Assembly (NCBI GenBank): GCA_964551735.1
Contig: CAZKEF010000015.1
Location: 68,562 to 132,561 of the forward strand
DNA length: 64,000 nucleotides
Origin: DAOUAT01 sp964551735
GTDB lineage: Bacteria > Chloroflexota > Anaerolineae > CG2-30-64-16
Direction: 5' to 3'
Below the pieces are notes generated by a model, which saw only the letters and a program-made list of their open reading frames with translations, was not told the origin of the DNA and did no database searches. This document shows positions 16,730 through 24,910 of this stretch, one piece after another (within the stretch, counting starts at the first letter, position 1; each line of letters opens with the position of its first letter). The position numbers and the translations under genes were made by a program.

Positions 16730-16855
16730 TCATGCTGAGCGGGTCTACAGCTCAAAGTGAGTTGCGGCGGATGACAAGCGAAGCATCTGTGCCGAGACTC
16801 TTCGCTGGTGCTGTGCTGTTAACCGTGTTGAGCCGTTAACCCGCTCAGAGTGACA
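16730..16855. repeat. 126-bp imperfect palindrome, family A (TCATGCTGAGCGGGT ends)
   Basis: Ends are TCATGCTGAGCGGGT and ACCCGCTCAGAGTGACA, with internal complementary GCGAAGCATCT/CTTCGCTGG segments. A second member lies at 40446-40586. There is no ORF inside, so it is probably a non-autonomous mobile palindrome. It lies between the FeS gene and fdhA. Confidence 0.75.
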
Positions 16856-16936
16856 GGCGAAAGCTTCTTTGGTGAAGCGAGGGCGACCACGGAGGGGCGC
16901 CCCTTGTTTCCCTGCTTCTTTTTTCCCTTGTTTCCC

Positions 16937-17599
16937 TCAGTTCCCGTCCTTCGCTGATTCGCTCATCCGTAGGGGCCATTCGACCCGCCCCTGTAACGCC
17001 CCCGTCGGACACACCCCTACGCAGTTGCCGCAGAAGACACAGGTGGTGTCGGGCATGTCTTCACCGAACGCGGTGGCGACGTGGCTGCCGATGCCGCGGC
17101 CGCCCCAGGTGAGGGCGAAGGTGTTCTGCACATCCTCCGCGCAGACCTGGATGCAGCGCCAGCACATGACGCATTTGGCGTAATCTCGGATATAGAACGG
17201 GTTGTCGTCGTAGACTGGGAACTCGCGACGGATGCCGCCCGCGAAGCGTTGGAAGTTGGCCCCATAGCGTTCGGCCAACGCCAGCACCTCCGGCGCCTGG
17301 CTGAGGTCCACGGTGGAGGCCAGCAGCTCCAGGATGACGCGGCGAGCGGTGTGGACGCGTTCCGTCTCTGTGTTCACCACCATGTCCTTAGCGACCTTCG
17401 CCACGCACGCGGGCTGTAAGTTGCGCGCGCCCACCACCTCCACCACACACAGTCGGCAGAGGCCGTTGGCCGTCAGGTTGGGGTGATAGCACAGGGTGGG
17501 GATCTCCACACCGATGCTGGTCGCTGCCTGCAAGATCGTGGCATCCGGCGCCGCGCGCACGGTGCGGCCGTTGATGGTCAGGGTGACGGTGTCGGTCAT
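16937..17599 (-). CDS. FeS subunit of NAD-linked formate dehydrogenase (NuoG-N-like)
   Basis: About 220 residues. A plant-type 2Fe-2S ferredoxin domain comes first (CYHPNLTANGLCRLCVVEV, then LQPAC), then a NuoG-like segment keeping HTARRVILELLAS. Two 4Fe-4S motifs follow (CVMCWRCIQVC and CVFCGNCVGVCPTGAL). The Cys group that usually follows the HTxRR helix in NuoG is missing, as in FDH-type proteins. It would pass electrons from FdhA to the NuoEF-type subunit. ATG 17599 with GGAG upstream is chosen over ATG 17620. Confidence 0.88.
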   Translation of the reverse strand: MTDTVTLTINGRTVRAAPDATILQAATSIGVEIPTLCYHPNLTANGLCRLCVVEVVGARNLQPACVAKVAKDMVVNTETERVHTARRVILELLASTVDLSQAPEVLALAERYGANFQRFAGGIRREFPVYDDNPFYIRDYAKCVMCWRCIQVCAEDVQNTFALTWGGRGIGSHVATAFGEDMPDTTCVFCGNCVGVCPTGALQGRVEWPLRMSESAKDGN

Positions 17600-17728
17600 G
17601 GTGGGTCTCCGAATCAACAAATGAGCGTGGTTTCAGGCTCGAAGAGGGTCTGTGACCCTCGACCGCCGATCGCAGACCGGTCGGAAGCATGAATTGCGGA
17701 TAACGCACCACGCATCACGTATTACGCA

Positions 17729-18616
17729 TCACAAAGCCACTGCTGCGTGGTTGCGGCGCTGCGTGATGACGCCTTCTGCAGTGTATAGCAACAGCGCAAC
17801 CCAAATCAGGCTGAAGCCGGGCAATTGCTCCAGGCGGAAGCCTTCGCCATAGACGAAAGCGCCCAACAGGAACTGGATGGTCGGCGCGATGTATTGCAGC
17901 ACGCCCAGGGTGGTCATGGTGACCCGGCGGGCGCCGGCGGTGAACAGGAACAATGGCAGCGCTGTGACAACTCCGGCAAAAGCCAACAGCAGCGTGGGCG
18001 CAAGGCCGGCCGCGACAAAGGCGCCGGTCCCGCGCACCGCATTGATCCCCAGGAACGCCAGCGCGGGCAGGAACAGGATGGACATCTCGACTGCCAGGCC
18101 CTCCACCGAACCCAAAGAGGTCTTCTTGTGGAGCAGCGCATAGAAGCCGAAGCTGAAAGCCAGCGCCAACGCGATCCAGGGCAGCCGGCCGTAGCTCAAC
18201 GTCAGGTAGGCGACCCCTGTGCCGGCCAGGGCGATCGCAGCCCACTGCCATGGTCGCGGCCGTTCGTGCAGGAACAGGGTGCCCAGCAGCACGTTCACCA
18301 GCGGATTGATGAAGTACCCCAGGCTGCTTTCCACGATCTGGCCGCTGTTCACCGCCCAAATATAGATCAGCCAGTTGCCGCCGATCAGCGCGGCCGTGAC
18401 GATGAGCGGCCCAACCTCTGTGGGTCGCGCCACGAAAGGCCTGAGCCACGCCCAACGCCGCCAGACGGCCAGGAGCAGCACGGCGACCACGAGCGACCAG
18501 ACGATGCGGTGGCTCAGGATTTGGGCCGCCGGCACAGCCTCCAACAGCTTCCAGTAAGCCGGCAGGATCCCCCAGAGGAGATACGCGGCCAGCGCGGGCA
18601 CGGTGCCGGGCTTCAC
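17729..18616 (-). CDS. rarD: RarD-type EamA permease
   Basis: A 295-residue protein of about ten hydrophobic helices with the RarD hallmarks: AAYLLWGILPAYWKLLEAVPAAQILSHR is the N-terminal pattern (shown here as two pieces, AAYLLWGILPAYWK and ILSHRIVWS), then NWLIYIWAVNSG and SLGYFINPLVNVLLG. It starts within the ATGA that ends the NuoEF fusion, so it is translationally coupled to formate dehydrogenase genes although the families have no known functional link. The transported compound is unknown. Confidence 0.88.
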   Translation of the reverse strand: MKPGTVPALAAYLLWGILPAYWKLLEAVPAAQILSHRIVWSLVVAVLLLAVWRRWAWLRPFVARPTEVGPLIVTAALIGGNWLIYIWAVNSGQIVESSLGYFINPLVNVLLGTLFLHERPRPWQWAAIALAGTGVAYLTLSYGRLPWIALALAFSFGFYALLHKKTSLGSVEGLAVEMSILFLPALAFLGINAVRGTGAFVAAGLAPTLLLAFAGVVTALPLFLFTAGARRVTMTTLGVLQYIAPTIQFLLGAFVYGEGFRLEQLPGFSLIWVALLLYTAEGVITQRRNHAAVAL

Positions 18617-20403
18617 GATTTCAGCGCCTCAAACAACTCCGGCCAACGGCCGTGCGCGCTGACAATGGCCCACGGCGCAGCCTGGCCCAGCCCGCAGATG
18701 CTGGTGTCGGTCAGCACGCCGGCCAGTTCCAGCAGATCGGCGGCATCGGCCGGCTGCGCATAGCCGGCCGCAATGCGGGCCAGGATCTCGGCCTGGCGCT
18801 GCGTGCCCATCTGGCACGGGTAGCACTTGCCGCAGCTCTCGTGCGCGAAGAATGCGCCGATCCGGGCTAGCACATCGCGCAAGTCAACTGCGTCGTCAAA
18901 AACCATCAGCGTGCCCGCGCCGATGGTGCCGCCGACCTTGCGGAAATCCTCAAAGGTGAGGGGCGTGTCCAGATGCTCGCCGGTCAGGAAGGTGCCGGCC
19001 GCGCCACCGGTGAGCACCGCCTGCACCTGCCGGCCCTCCCACAGCCCGCCGGCCAGGTCGTACACCAGGTGCCGCAGCGGCACGCCGAACGGCACCTCGT
19101 AGACGCCGGGCCGCAGCACCGAGCCGCTGACCGCGAAGAGCTTGGTGCCGGCCGATTCGGGTGTCCCCAGAGCGTTATACCAGCGCGCGCCGTGCATGAT
19201 GATGGACGGCACCTTGGCCAGCGTCTCCACGTTGTTGATCACCGTTGGCCGGCCCCACAGCCCCGCCTGGGCCGGGTAGGGCGGCCGCAGCCGGGGGAAG
19301 CCGCGCTTGCCCTCGATGCTCTCGATCAGCGCGGTCTCCTCGCCGCACACGTAGGCGCCCGCGCCGCGGCGCACCTCGATGCGGCAGGCAAACGGCCCTT
19401 CGGCCCGGCTCAGGGCAGGCCCTTCGGCCGACTCGCCGCACAGGTAGCCGGCCTCTTCGATGCAGCGCACGGCGTTGGTGAAGCGCTCGTAGCCCTGCCG
19501 ATGCTCCCCGCGCACGTAGATGAACGCGTGGTGCGCGCCGATGGCGTAGGCCGCGATGAGCAACCCCTCCACCACCCGGAACGGGTCGCCGTCCATCAGA
19601 ACCCGATCCTTGAACGCGCCCGGCTCGCTCTCGTCCGCGTTGCAGATGATGTAGCGCGGACCGGGGTTGCGTACGGTGAACTCCCACTTCAGCCCGGCCG
19701 AGAACGCGGCGCCCCCGCGGCCCAACAGCTTGCTGGCCTTGACCTCGGCGATCACCTGGGCCGGGGTCATCTCCCGCAGCGCCTTGTGCAGCGCGGCCAT
19801 CCCGCCCTGCGCCCGGTAATCCTCCAGGCTGGTCGGGTCCACCACGCCGACGTTGGATAGCGCGATCTTGACCATGCCGCCGATGCGGGGTTTGACTGGG
19901 ACCGGGTTGCCGTCCAGCAAGGTCGCCGCAGCCGCAGGCGCGTGCCGTTCCAGGTTGGCCAGGGCGGCCGGCGCGCGGTCGCACAGCCCCAGGCAGCGCA
20001 CCGGCTCCACCGTGAACGCGCCGTCGGGCGTTGTTTCGCCCGGCGCCACCCCCAGCCGTCGGCAGACGTCCGCCAGCACCCGGTCAGCCCCGGCCACCGC
20101 GCACGGTCCATCCTGGCAGATACGGATCACCTGTTGACCCACCGGCTCGGTGTGGAACATCTCGTAGAACTCGGTGACACCGTAAACGTCGGCTGTGGGC
20201 ATACGCAGGAACTCGGCGATGCGCTCGACCGCGGGCCGCGGCAGCCAGCCGCCGAACAGCGCCTGCGCATCGTGGAGGATTTCGAGCAGATAGGAGCGCC
20301 GCGGGGTCGCCGGTCGGATGGCGTCGTTCTCGGCGTAGGCAATGAGGATCGTTTCCAGTTGGGCAAGCCTGGGATCGAGATGGGCGGCAGTATCAACGGC
20401 CAT
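18613..20403 (-). CDS. NuoE-NuoF fusion, NAD(H)-reducing subunit of formate dehydrogenase
   Basis: One 596-residue chain. Residues 1 to about 165 are NuoE-like (thioredoxin-fold 2Fe-2S: CQDGPCAVAG and CLGLCDRAP). The rest is NuoF-like: GRGGAAFSAGLKWE for NADH, CNADESEPGAFKDR for FMN, CGEETALIES, and the 4Fe-4S motif ESCGKCYPCQMGT with a later CGLG. No complex I genes are near and a formate dehydrogenase follows, so it most likely couples formate oxidation to NAD+. ATG 20403 has AGGAG upstream and a near-consensus promoter. A 36-bp repeat at 19394-19429 adds a SAEGPALSRAEGP segment. Confidence 0.9.
   Translation of the reverse strand: MAVDTAAHLDPRLAQLETILIAYAENDAIRPATPRRSYLLEILHDAQALFGGWLPRPAVERIAEFLRMPTADVYGVTEFYEMFHTEPVGQQVIRICQDGPCAVAGADRVLADVCRRLGVAPGETTPDGAFTVEPVRCLGLCDRAPAALANLERHAPAAAATLLDGNPVPVKPRIGGMVKIALSNVGVVDPTSLEDYRAQGGMAALHKALREMTPAQVIAEVKASKLLGRGGAAFSAGLKWEFTVRNPGPRYIICNADESEPGAFKDRVLMDGDPFRVVEGLLIAAYAIGAHHAFIYVRGEHRQGYERFTNAVRCIEEAGYLCGESAEGPALSRAEGPFACRIEVRRGAGAYVCGEETALIESIEGKRGFPRLRPPYPAQAGLWGRPTVINNVETLAKVPSIIMHGARWYNALGTPESAGTKLFAVSGSVLRPGVYEVPFGVPLRHLVYDLAGGLWEGRQVQAVLTGGAAGTFLTGEHLDTPLTFEDFRKVGGTIGAGTLMVFDDAVDLRDVLARIGAFFAHESCGKCYPCQMGTQRQAEILARIAAGYAQPADAADLLELAGVLTDTSICGLGQAAPWAIVSAHGRWPELFEALKS
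19394..19429. repeat. GGCCCTTCGGCC...GGCCCTTCGGCC repeat inside the NuoF domain
   Basis: Two GGCCCTTCGGCC units flank CGGCTCAGGGCAG, a form of the common CTGAGC/GAAGGG bacterial repeat. On the minus strand it reads AEGPALSRAEGP. The peptide ALSRAEGP is what this repeat family typically encodes when it lands in a gene. Confidence 0.8.
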
Positions 20404-20434
20404 GCGGCTCTCCTATCGGTGATGCGTAGTCCGC

Positions 20435-20463
20435 ATTGTAGCTTCGGTTCCATTTGCTGTCAA
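20435..20463 (-). promoter_or_regulatory. Promoter of the formate dehydrogenase operon
   Basis: TTGACA (20463-20458 on the minus strand), a 17-base spacer, TACAAT (20440-20435). The predicted start is about 25 bases before ATG 20403. The near-consensus boxes suggest strong sigma-70-type expression. Confidence 0.8.
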
Positions 20464-20470
20464 TTAGCCT

Positions 20471-20500
20471 TTGGCGCCTTCGCCGCTGGTGGGGTAGAAT
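20471..20500 (+). promoter_or_regulatory. Promoter of the asparaginase gene
   Basis: TTGGCG (20471-20476), 18 bases, TAGAAT (20495-20500). It is back to back with the formate dehydrogenase promoter and gives a leader of about 60 bases. Confidence 0.6.
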
Positions 20501-20566
20501 GGCAGCGCTCCGCCCGCGCACCGGGGCGGGCCAACGCTCAGTTTCCTTGATCGGACAAAAGACACC

Positions 20567-21589
20567 ATGCGCAAACGCCTCTACATCGCTTACACCGGCG
20601 GGACCATTGGCATGTGCCGGACGGCCGACGGCTACGCCCCCGCGCCCGGCTACCTGGCCAACCAGATGGCCGAGATGCCGGAACTGCGCGACCCGCGCAT
20701 GCCGGCGTATGATATCAACGAGTATTCGCCCCTGTTGGACTCGTCCAACATGACCCCGGCCGACTGGATCCGCATTGGGCAGGACATTGTGATGCACTAC
20801 GACGCCTACGACGGTTTCATCGTGCTGCATGGCACCGATACGATGGCTTACACGGCTTCGGCGCTGCCGTTCCTGCTGCGCGGCCTGCGCAAGCCGGTCA
20901 TCATCACCGGTTCGCAGATCCCGCTGTGCGAGGTCCGCAACGACGCGCGCGCCAACCTGATCACCAGCATGGCGATCGCGGCCGAACAGGCCGTGCCTGA
21001 AGTGTGCTTGTATTTCGGCAACAAGCTGCTGCGGGGCTGCCGGTCGGTGAAGGTGGATGCGGATGGCCTGGACGCGTTCGATTCGCCCAACTATCCGCCG
21101 CTGGGCCTGGTGGGGGTGAACATCGCGATTGACTGGAGCCACGTGGCCCCGCCGCCTGCTGTCGCGGGCCTGACCCTGGTTGTGCCGCGCGTGGCCGCGA
21201 CGGTGGGCGCGTTCCGCATCTTCCCCGGTCTGTCGCCCGCGCTGCTGCGCAATGTCCTGCAGCCGCCGCTCCACGGCCTGGTGTTGGAGACCTATGGCGT
21301 GGGCAACGCGCCGGATCGGGACCAGGCGTTCCTGGGAGAGATCTGGGCGGCAAGCCAGCGCGGGGTCGTGATCGTCAACTGCACCCAGTGCCTGCGCGGC
21401 TCGGTGCGCCAGGGCGAATACGCGGGCGGCGCGGCGCTGGCGCGCGCGGGTGTCATCAGCGGCCACGATATGACCGCCGAAGCCGCGCTGTGCAAGCTGT
21501 TCACCCTGTTCAGCGCCGGCCTCGGGCCGGATGAGGTGAAGGTGCAGATGGGGCATAATCTGTGTGGGGAAGTGACGGTGCGCGTGTAG
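20567..21589 (+). CDS. ansA: Type I L-asparaginase
   Basis: Hydrolyses L-asparagine to aspartate and ammonia. The 340-residue protein has the two catalytic Thr motifs: IAYTGGTIGM near the N-terminus and VLHGTDTMAYTA. It lacks a signal peptide, which with PLLDSSNMTPADW and GSQIPLCEVRNDARANL fits the cytoplasmic type I (AnsA) enzymes. ATG 20567 is the natural start. Confidence 0.93.
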   Translation: MRKRLYIAYTGGTIGMCRTADGYAPAPGYLANQMAEMPELRDPRMPAYDINEYSPLLDSSNMTPADWIRIGQDIVMHYDAYDGFIVLHGTDTMAYTASALPFLLRGLRKPVIITGSQIPLCEVRNDARANLITSMAIAAEQAVPEVCLYFGNKLLRGCRSVKVDADGLDAFDSPNYPPLGLVGVNIAIDWSHVAPPPAVAGLTLVVPRVAATVGAFRIFPGLSPALLRNVLQPPLHGLVLETYGVGNAPDRDQAFLGEIWAASQRGVVIVNCTQCLRGSVRQGEYAGGAALARAGVISGHDMTAEAALCKLFTLFSAGLGPDEVKVQMGHNLCGEVTVRV

Positions 21590-21748
21590 GCTGGCCCAAG
21601 GGTGGGACGCGGACGAGCGAGGATGAACGCCGATGGCTGTGTCTTCATTGGCCCTGAAACCTATTCCTTCGGCTTACGTAGTGAAGGGCAGAACGACATC
21701 CGCCCGGACGCCAGTTTCATTGCTCCGGCGCAGTTGAGGGGTGCGGCG

Positions 21749-22291
21749 ATGGAAAGCAAACGGATCCAGGGCTTGGGCGCGCTGTTGATCGGCGTCAGCC
21801 TGATCGGGGTGGGCGCGCTGTTCTTGCTGGGCCAGATCTTCCGCTTCAACGTATGGGCTGTGCTGTGGCCTTTCTTCATCATCGGGCCAGGGCTGCTTTT
21901 CTTCTTGGGCATGGTCGCCCTGGGCAAGACGGGCGCGCCACTGGCGATCCCCGGCAGCATCGTGACCATGGTGGGCTTGATCCTGCTCTACTCGGCGATC
22001 ACCGGGCATTGGTCAAGCTGGGCCTACGCCTGGGCGCTGATCGCGCCAACCGCTGTGGGTGTGGGGATCGCGATCATGGGGCTATGGGCCGATGATCCGC
22101 GCACAGCGCGCGCCGGTGGGGTGGTCGCGGCTATCGGCCTGGCGATCTTCCTGTTTTTCGGTGTGTTTTTCGAGCTGGTGTTGAATATCAGCGGCTTTGC
22201 TGGCGGGTGGTTCGGCCGCATCATCGTGCCGCTGCTGCTCATGGGTGCAGGCGCAGCCGTGTTGGTGTTGGCTTTGGTGCGGCGCCGGTAG
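21749..22291 (+). CDS. Multi-pass membrane protein of unknown function
   Basis: About 180 residues with six hydrophobic stretches (for example ALLIGVSLIGVGALFLLGQ, VWAVLWPFFIIGPGLLFFLG, IIVPLLLMGAGAAVLVLALV). The N-terminal helix followed by a Trp-Pro and Gly-rich hairpin resembles bacterial LiaF/DUF5668-type membrane segments, but I cannot assign a family. ATG 21749 (GAGGGGTG upstream) is chosen over an upstream reading from 21602 that lacks protein-like composition. The stop codon lies in the loop of a terminator hairpin. Confidence 0.7.
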   Translation: MESKRIQGLGALLIGVSLIGVGALFLLGQIFRFNVWAVLWPFFIIGPGLLFFLGMVALGKTGAPLAIPGSIVTMVGLILLYSAITGHWSSWAYAWALIAPTAVGVGIAIMGLWADDPRTARAGGVVAAIGLAIFLFFGVFFELVLNISGFAGGWFGRIIVPLLLMGAGAAVLVLALVRRR

Positions 22292-22310
22292 TGCCGCACC
22301 AAAGCCTTTT
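22270..22310 (+). terminator. Intrinsic terminator overlapping the end of the membrane-protein gene
   Basis: A perfect 14-bp stem (GGCTTTGGTGCGGC at 22270-22283 with GCCGCACCAAAGCC at 22293-22306), a 9-base loop and TTTTG after it. The TAG stop of the gene is in the loop. Confidence 0.88.
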
Positions 22311-22360
22311 GCTGTTTGAGCGCCAGCGTGCAGCTTTCGCACATCACGTCACGCCGCGCG

Positions 22361-24571
22361 CTACCGCGAGCGTACCTCGATGGCGGCGACGATGGGGTCC
22401 TTGCCGGCGCTCTTGGTGAAAGTGATGTTCAGTTCGCCATCGGCCACCGTGGCCTGGTAGGTGCGGTCCAGGGCAGTGTAGCGGCCAACGGTGGCGAAAA
22501 TGTCAAGACCCGATTCGACGATGGCATCTTCGATGCTAATCTGCATGACCCGCTCACCGACTTTGCTGACTTCGAACTCGGCGAAGCGTAGGGTGATGCG
22601 GTAGGTGCCGTTCGGCGCAGCGAAGCGATAGTTTTGTGGGTTCCTGCGCCAGGTCTGGTAGAGCAGATCCTCGTTTGTACCTTCCACAGGCTCACTGCTA
22701 TTCTTGTTATCACCGTCCCTGGCGCCCCAGGCGCCGTCCCATTTCTGATCTACATCCCATGTCACCCCCTGGCTGTCGGTGTACGCCTTATCACCGCTGT
22801 TGATCCAACGAGTGTAGGATGGTTCGCCTCCGCTCGGCAAGGTGGCTGCAACCTCGATGGCGGCGACGATGGGGTCCTTGCCGGCGATTTTGGTGAAAGT
22901 GATGTTGAGTTCGCCGTCGGTGACGGTGGTTTGGTAGGTCTTGTCCAGCGCGGTGTTGCGACCGACGGTGGCGAAGATGTCCAGGCCCGGTTCCACGATG
23001 GCGTCTTCGATCCCGATTTGCATGACTCGTTCGCCAATCTTGTCTGCCTCAAACCCGGCAAAGTGGAGGGTGATGCGGTAGGCGCCGTTCGACAGTGCAA
23101 AGCGATAGTCCTTGGGGTTCTTGCGCCAGGCCTGGTATAACGCATCATCCCCGGTGCCTTCGACCGATTTCTTGGTGTCCTGTTTGTTTCCATCCCTGGC
23201 GCCCCACGCGCCATCCCACTTCTGGTCTACATCCCACGTCAGCCCCTGGCTATCGGTGTATGCTTTGTCTCCGCAGTTGACGCGGCGCACGTACAGGGAA
23301 CGGACTCGCGTCACCGCAGCCCCGACGTCAATACGTCCATCTCCGAAACGTGGGTCCCAGCCAGGATCGCCCAGGTCAACCGCGGTTTGTTGGATCACTG
23401 CCTGCAAATCGCTCGGGGTCAAGATGGGTTGGAATGATAACAGCAGTGCAGCCAGCCCGCTGACATGGGCGGTCGCCATTGAGGTGCCGCTGCGTGAGGC
23501 ATAACCAGAAGGCTGGTCGGCGCTCCAGTCAGTGCTCCAAATGTCAACGCCCGGTGCGGAGACGTCTACGAAACTGGCGGGATTTGACAGAGCGTAGCTT
23601 TCATCGTTGCGATCTGTGGCCCCGACAGCCATGACAGCAGGATAGGCTGCAGGATAAAATACGTACTCGAAGCCGGTATTACCTGCGGCCGCCACCATAA
23701 GCACGTCATTGTCTGTGGCATATTGCACCGAGTCTCTGAGTACTTGGGTGTCCCAAGGCAGGACCAGACTCAAGTTGATCACCGCCGCGCCGTGATCTAC
23801 CGCATAGAGGATGCCGCTGGCCACGTTGGCACTGGTACCGATGCCGCTGGAATTGAGGACTTTGATGGGCATGATGCCCACGTTGGGCGCGATACCGGCG
23901 ATGCCTGCGGCGTTATCGAGCGTCGCGGCTGCGATCCCGGTGACATGGGTGCCGTGGCCGCGATCATCACTGGGGTCGTCATCTTTGCTAACGAAGTTAT
24001 AACCCGGCAAAACGCGGCCGATAAATTCGGGGTGCGTCAGCGCGAGGCCTGAGTCCACCATTGCCAAGATGATATCAGGGCTTGGATAAAGGGCATCCCA
24101 GCCAACAGGCGCGTTGATCAATTGAGGCGCATATACTTTTTCCGGATCATTGTAATCGGGGTCGTTGGGTAGCAATGCCTCTTCGACCAGATAATTGGGT
24201 TCAACCCAGGCGACATCGGGATCGTTCTGCAGGGTCGCCATGACAGATGCCATCTCGCCGGGTGGGGTCTGTAGCACAAAGATGCCTAGATCTGATAGGT
24301 TACTCGTGGGGTCCAAGCCAAGTTCGCTGACGATCGCGGGCGCTCCCCCTGTCGTCGTGACAGCATTAAAGCGCACCACAAGTTGATCACCTACGTATGG
24401 CAGCGGGGCTTGTGTCAGGCGGTCGGTGGCCTGTGCCGGGTGGAGCGCGATGGGAGATGCGCCAAGCGTGGTGTTTACCGCTGCGCGGTGCGAGCTGTCG
24501 GCGTTTACGCAGGGAGCACCCAGTAGCGAAACCAGGAAGACAATGATTACTGCATAGAAGACGCGTTTCAT
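22361..24571 (-). CDS. Secreted subtilisin-like protease with two malectin-like domains
   Basis: About 736 residues. The signal peptide is MKRVFYAVIIVFLVSLLGA. A pro-region of about 110 residues precedes an S8 peptidase domain with Asp173 (AMVDSGLALTHP), His206 (DRGHGTHVTG), oxyanion Asn298 (AAAGNTG) and Ser364 (SGTSMATAHVSG). Two copies of a malectin-like carbohydrate-binding domain follow (each opening with GDKAYTDSQG and closing GKDPIVAAIEV). ATG 24571 has GAGGAGG upstream; the longer reading to 24703 lacks a signal peptide. It lies divergent from a sensor kinase/regulator pair, which may control it. The two malectin copies are still alike at DNA level, indicating a recent duplication. Confidence 0.9.
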   Translation of the reverse strand: MKRVFYAVIIVFLVSLLGAPCVNADSSHRAAVNTTLGASPIALHPAQATDRLTQAPLPYVGDQLVVRFNAVTTTGGAPAIVSELGLDPTSNLSDLGIFVLQTPPGEMASVMATLQNDPDVAWVEPNYLVEEALLPNDPDYNDPEKVYAPQLINAPVGWDALYPSPDIILAMVDSGLALTHPEFIGRVLPGYNFVSKDDDPSDDRGHGTHVTGIAAATLDNAAGIAGIAPNVGIMPIKVLNSSGIGTSANVASGILYAVDHGAAVINLSLVLPWDTQVLRDSVQYATDNDVLMVAAAGNTGFEYVFYPAAYPAVMAVGATDRNDESYALSNPASFVDVSAPGVDIWSTDWSADQPSGYASRSGTSMATAHVSGLAALLLSFQPILTPSDLQAVIQQTAVDLGDPGWDPRFGDGRIDVGAAVTRVRSLYVRRVNCGDKAYTDSQGLTWDVDQKWDGAWGARDGNKQDTKKSVEGTGDDALYQAWRKNPKDYRFALSNGAYRITLHFAGFEADKIGERVMQIGIEDAIVEPGLDIFATVGRNTALDKTYQTTVTDGELNITFTKIAGKDPIVAAIEVAATLPSGGEPSYTRWINSGDKAYTDSQGVTWDVDQKWDGAWGARDGDNKNSSEPVEGTNEDLLYQTWRRNPQNYRFAAPNGTYRITLRFAEFEVSKVGERVMQISIEDAIVESGLDIFATVGRYTALDRTYQATVADGELNITFTKSAGKDPIVAAIEVRSR
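22370..23290. repeat. Tandem duplication of the malectin-like domain
   Basis: Two consecutive units of about 450 bp (about 22370-22815 and 22835-23290) inside the protease gene. Long blocks are almost unchanged, for example the segments encoding TWDVDQKWDGAWGARDG and ELNITFTK.AGKDPIVAAIEV. Confidence 0.8.
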
Positions 24572-24658
24572 GGTATGCCTCCTCTGTATGAGCGCTGCGG
24601 TTATTCTGAAGTTACCTGTCACCGGTGTGAATCCTCGCGCACAAAACTGCCGGCGGCT

Positions 24659-24704
24659 ATCAGGAAGAACCTGATTTGTAAGTAGGTTTTTCCTGATTCT
24701 CAAC
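24659..24704 (-). promoter_or_regulatory. Protease promoter overlapped by an inverted repeat
   Basis: Minus strand: TTGAGA (24704-24699), 17 bases, TACAAA (24681-24676). A 14-bp inverted repeat with one mismatch (ATCAGGAAGAACCT at 24659-24672 and AGGTTTTTCCTGAT at 24684-24697) covers the spacer and the region just downstream of the -10 box. It is a good operator candidate. Confidence 0.55.
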
Positions 24705-24785
24705 TCAGGCCATCCTATAACACCCTACGCTTGACGCTTTGGGGTCTGTAAGTGCCAGTGAACCACCCTCGGCAGCCCGTACAGG

Positions 24786-24814
24786 TGGACACCACAGGTA
24801 AATCCTGTTATAAT
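24786..24814 (+). promoter_or_regulatory. Promoter of the histidine kinase/response regulator operon
   Basis: TGGACA (24786-24791), 17 bases, TATAAT (24809-24814). The -10 box is framed by CCTG and CAGG arms (24804-24820), a possible operator. The leader to ATG 24911 is about 90 bases with no ORF. Confidence 0.75.
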
Positions 24815-24910
24815 ATCAGGGGTTAGCCTTGACTTGCGGGCGCCAGATCTATCGCTTTACATTGGGATGATTACACCTGGCACGGGAGAGGGACTTTTTA
24901 GGGAGTGCTG

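Noticed and set aside
16905..16930. Intrinsic terminator (AGGGGCGCCCCT followed by T-rich sequence)
   Set aside because: The T-tract follows on the plus strand, but all genes here are on the minus strand; on that strand it would have no U-tract.
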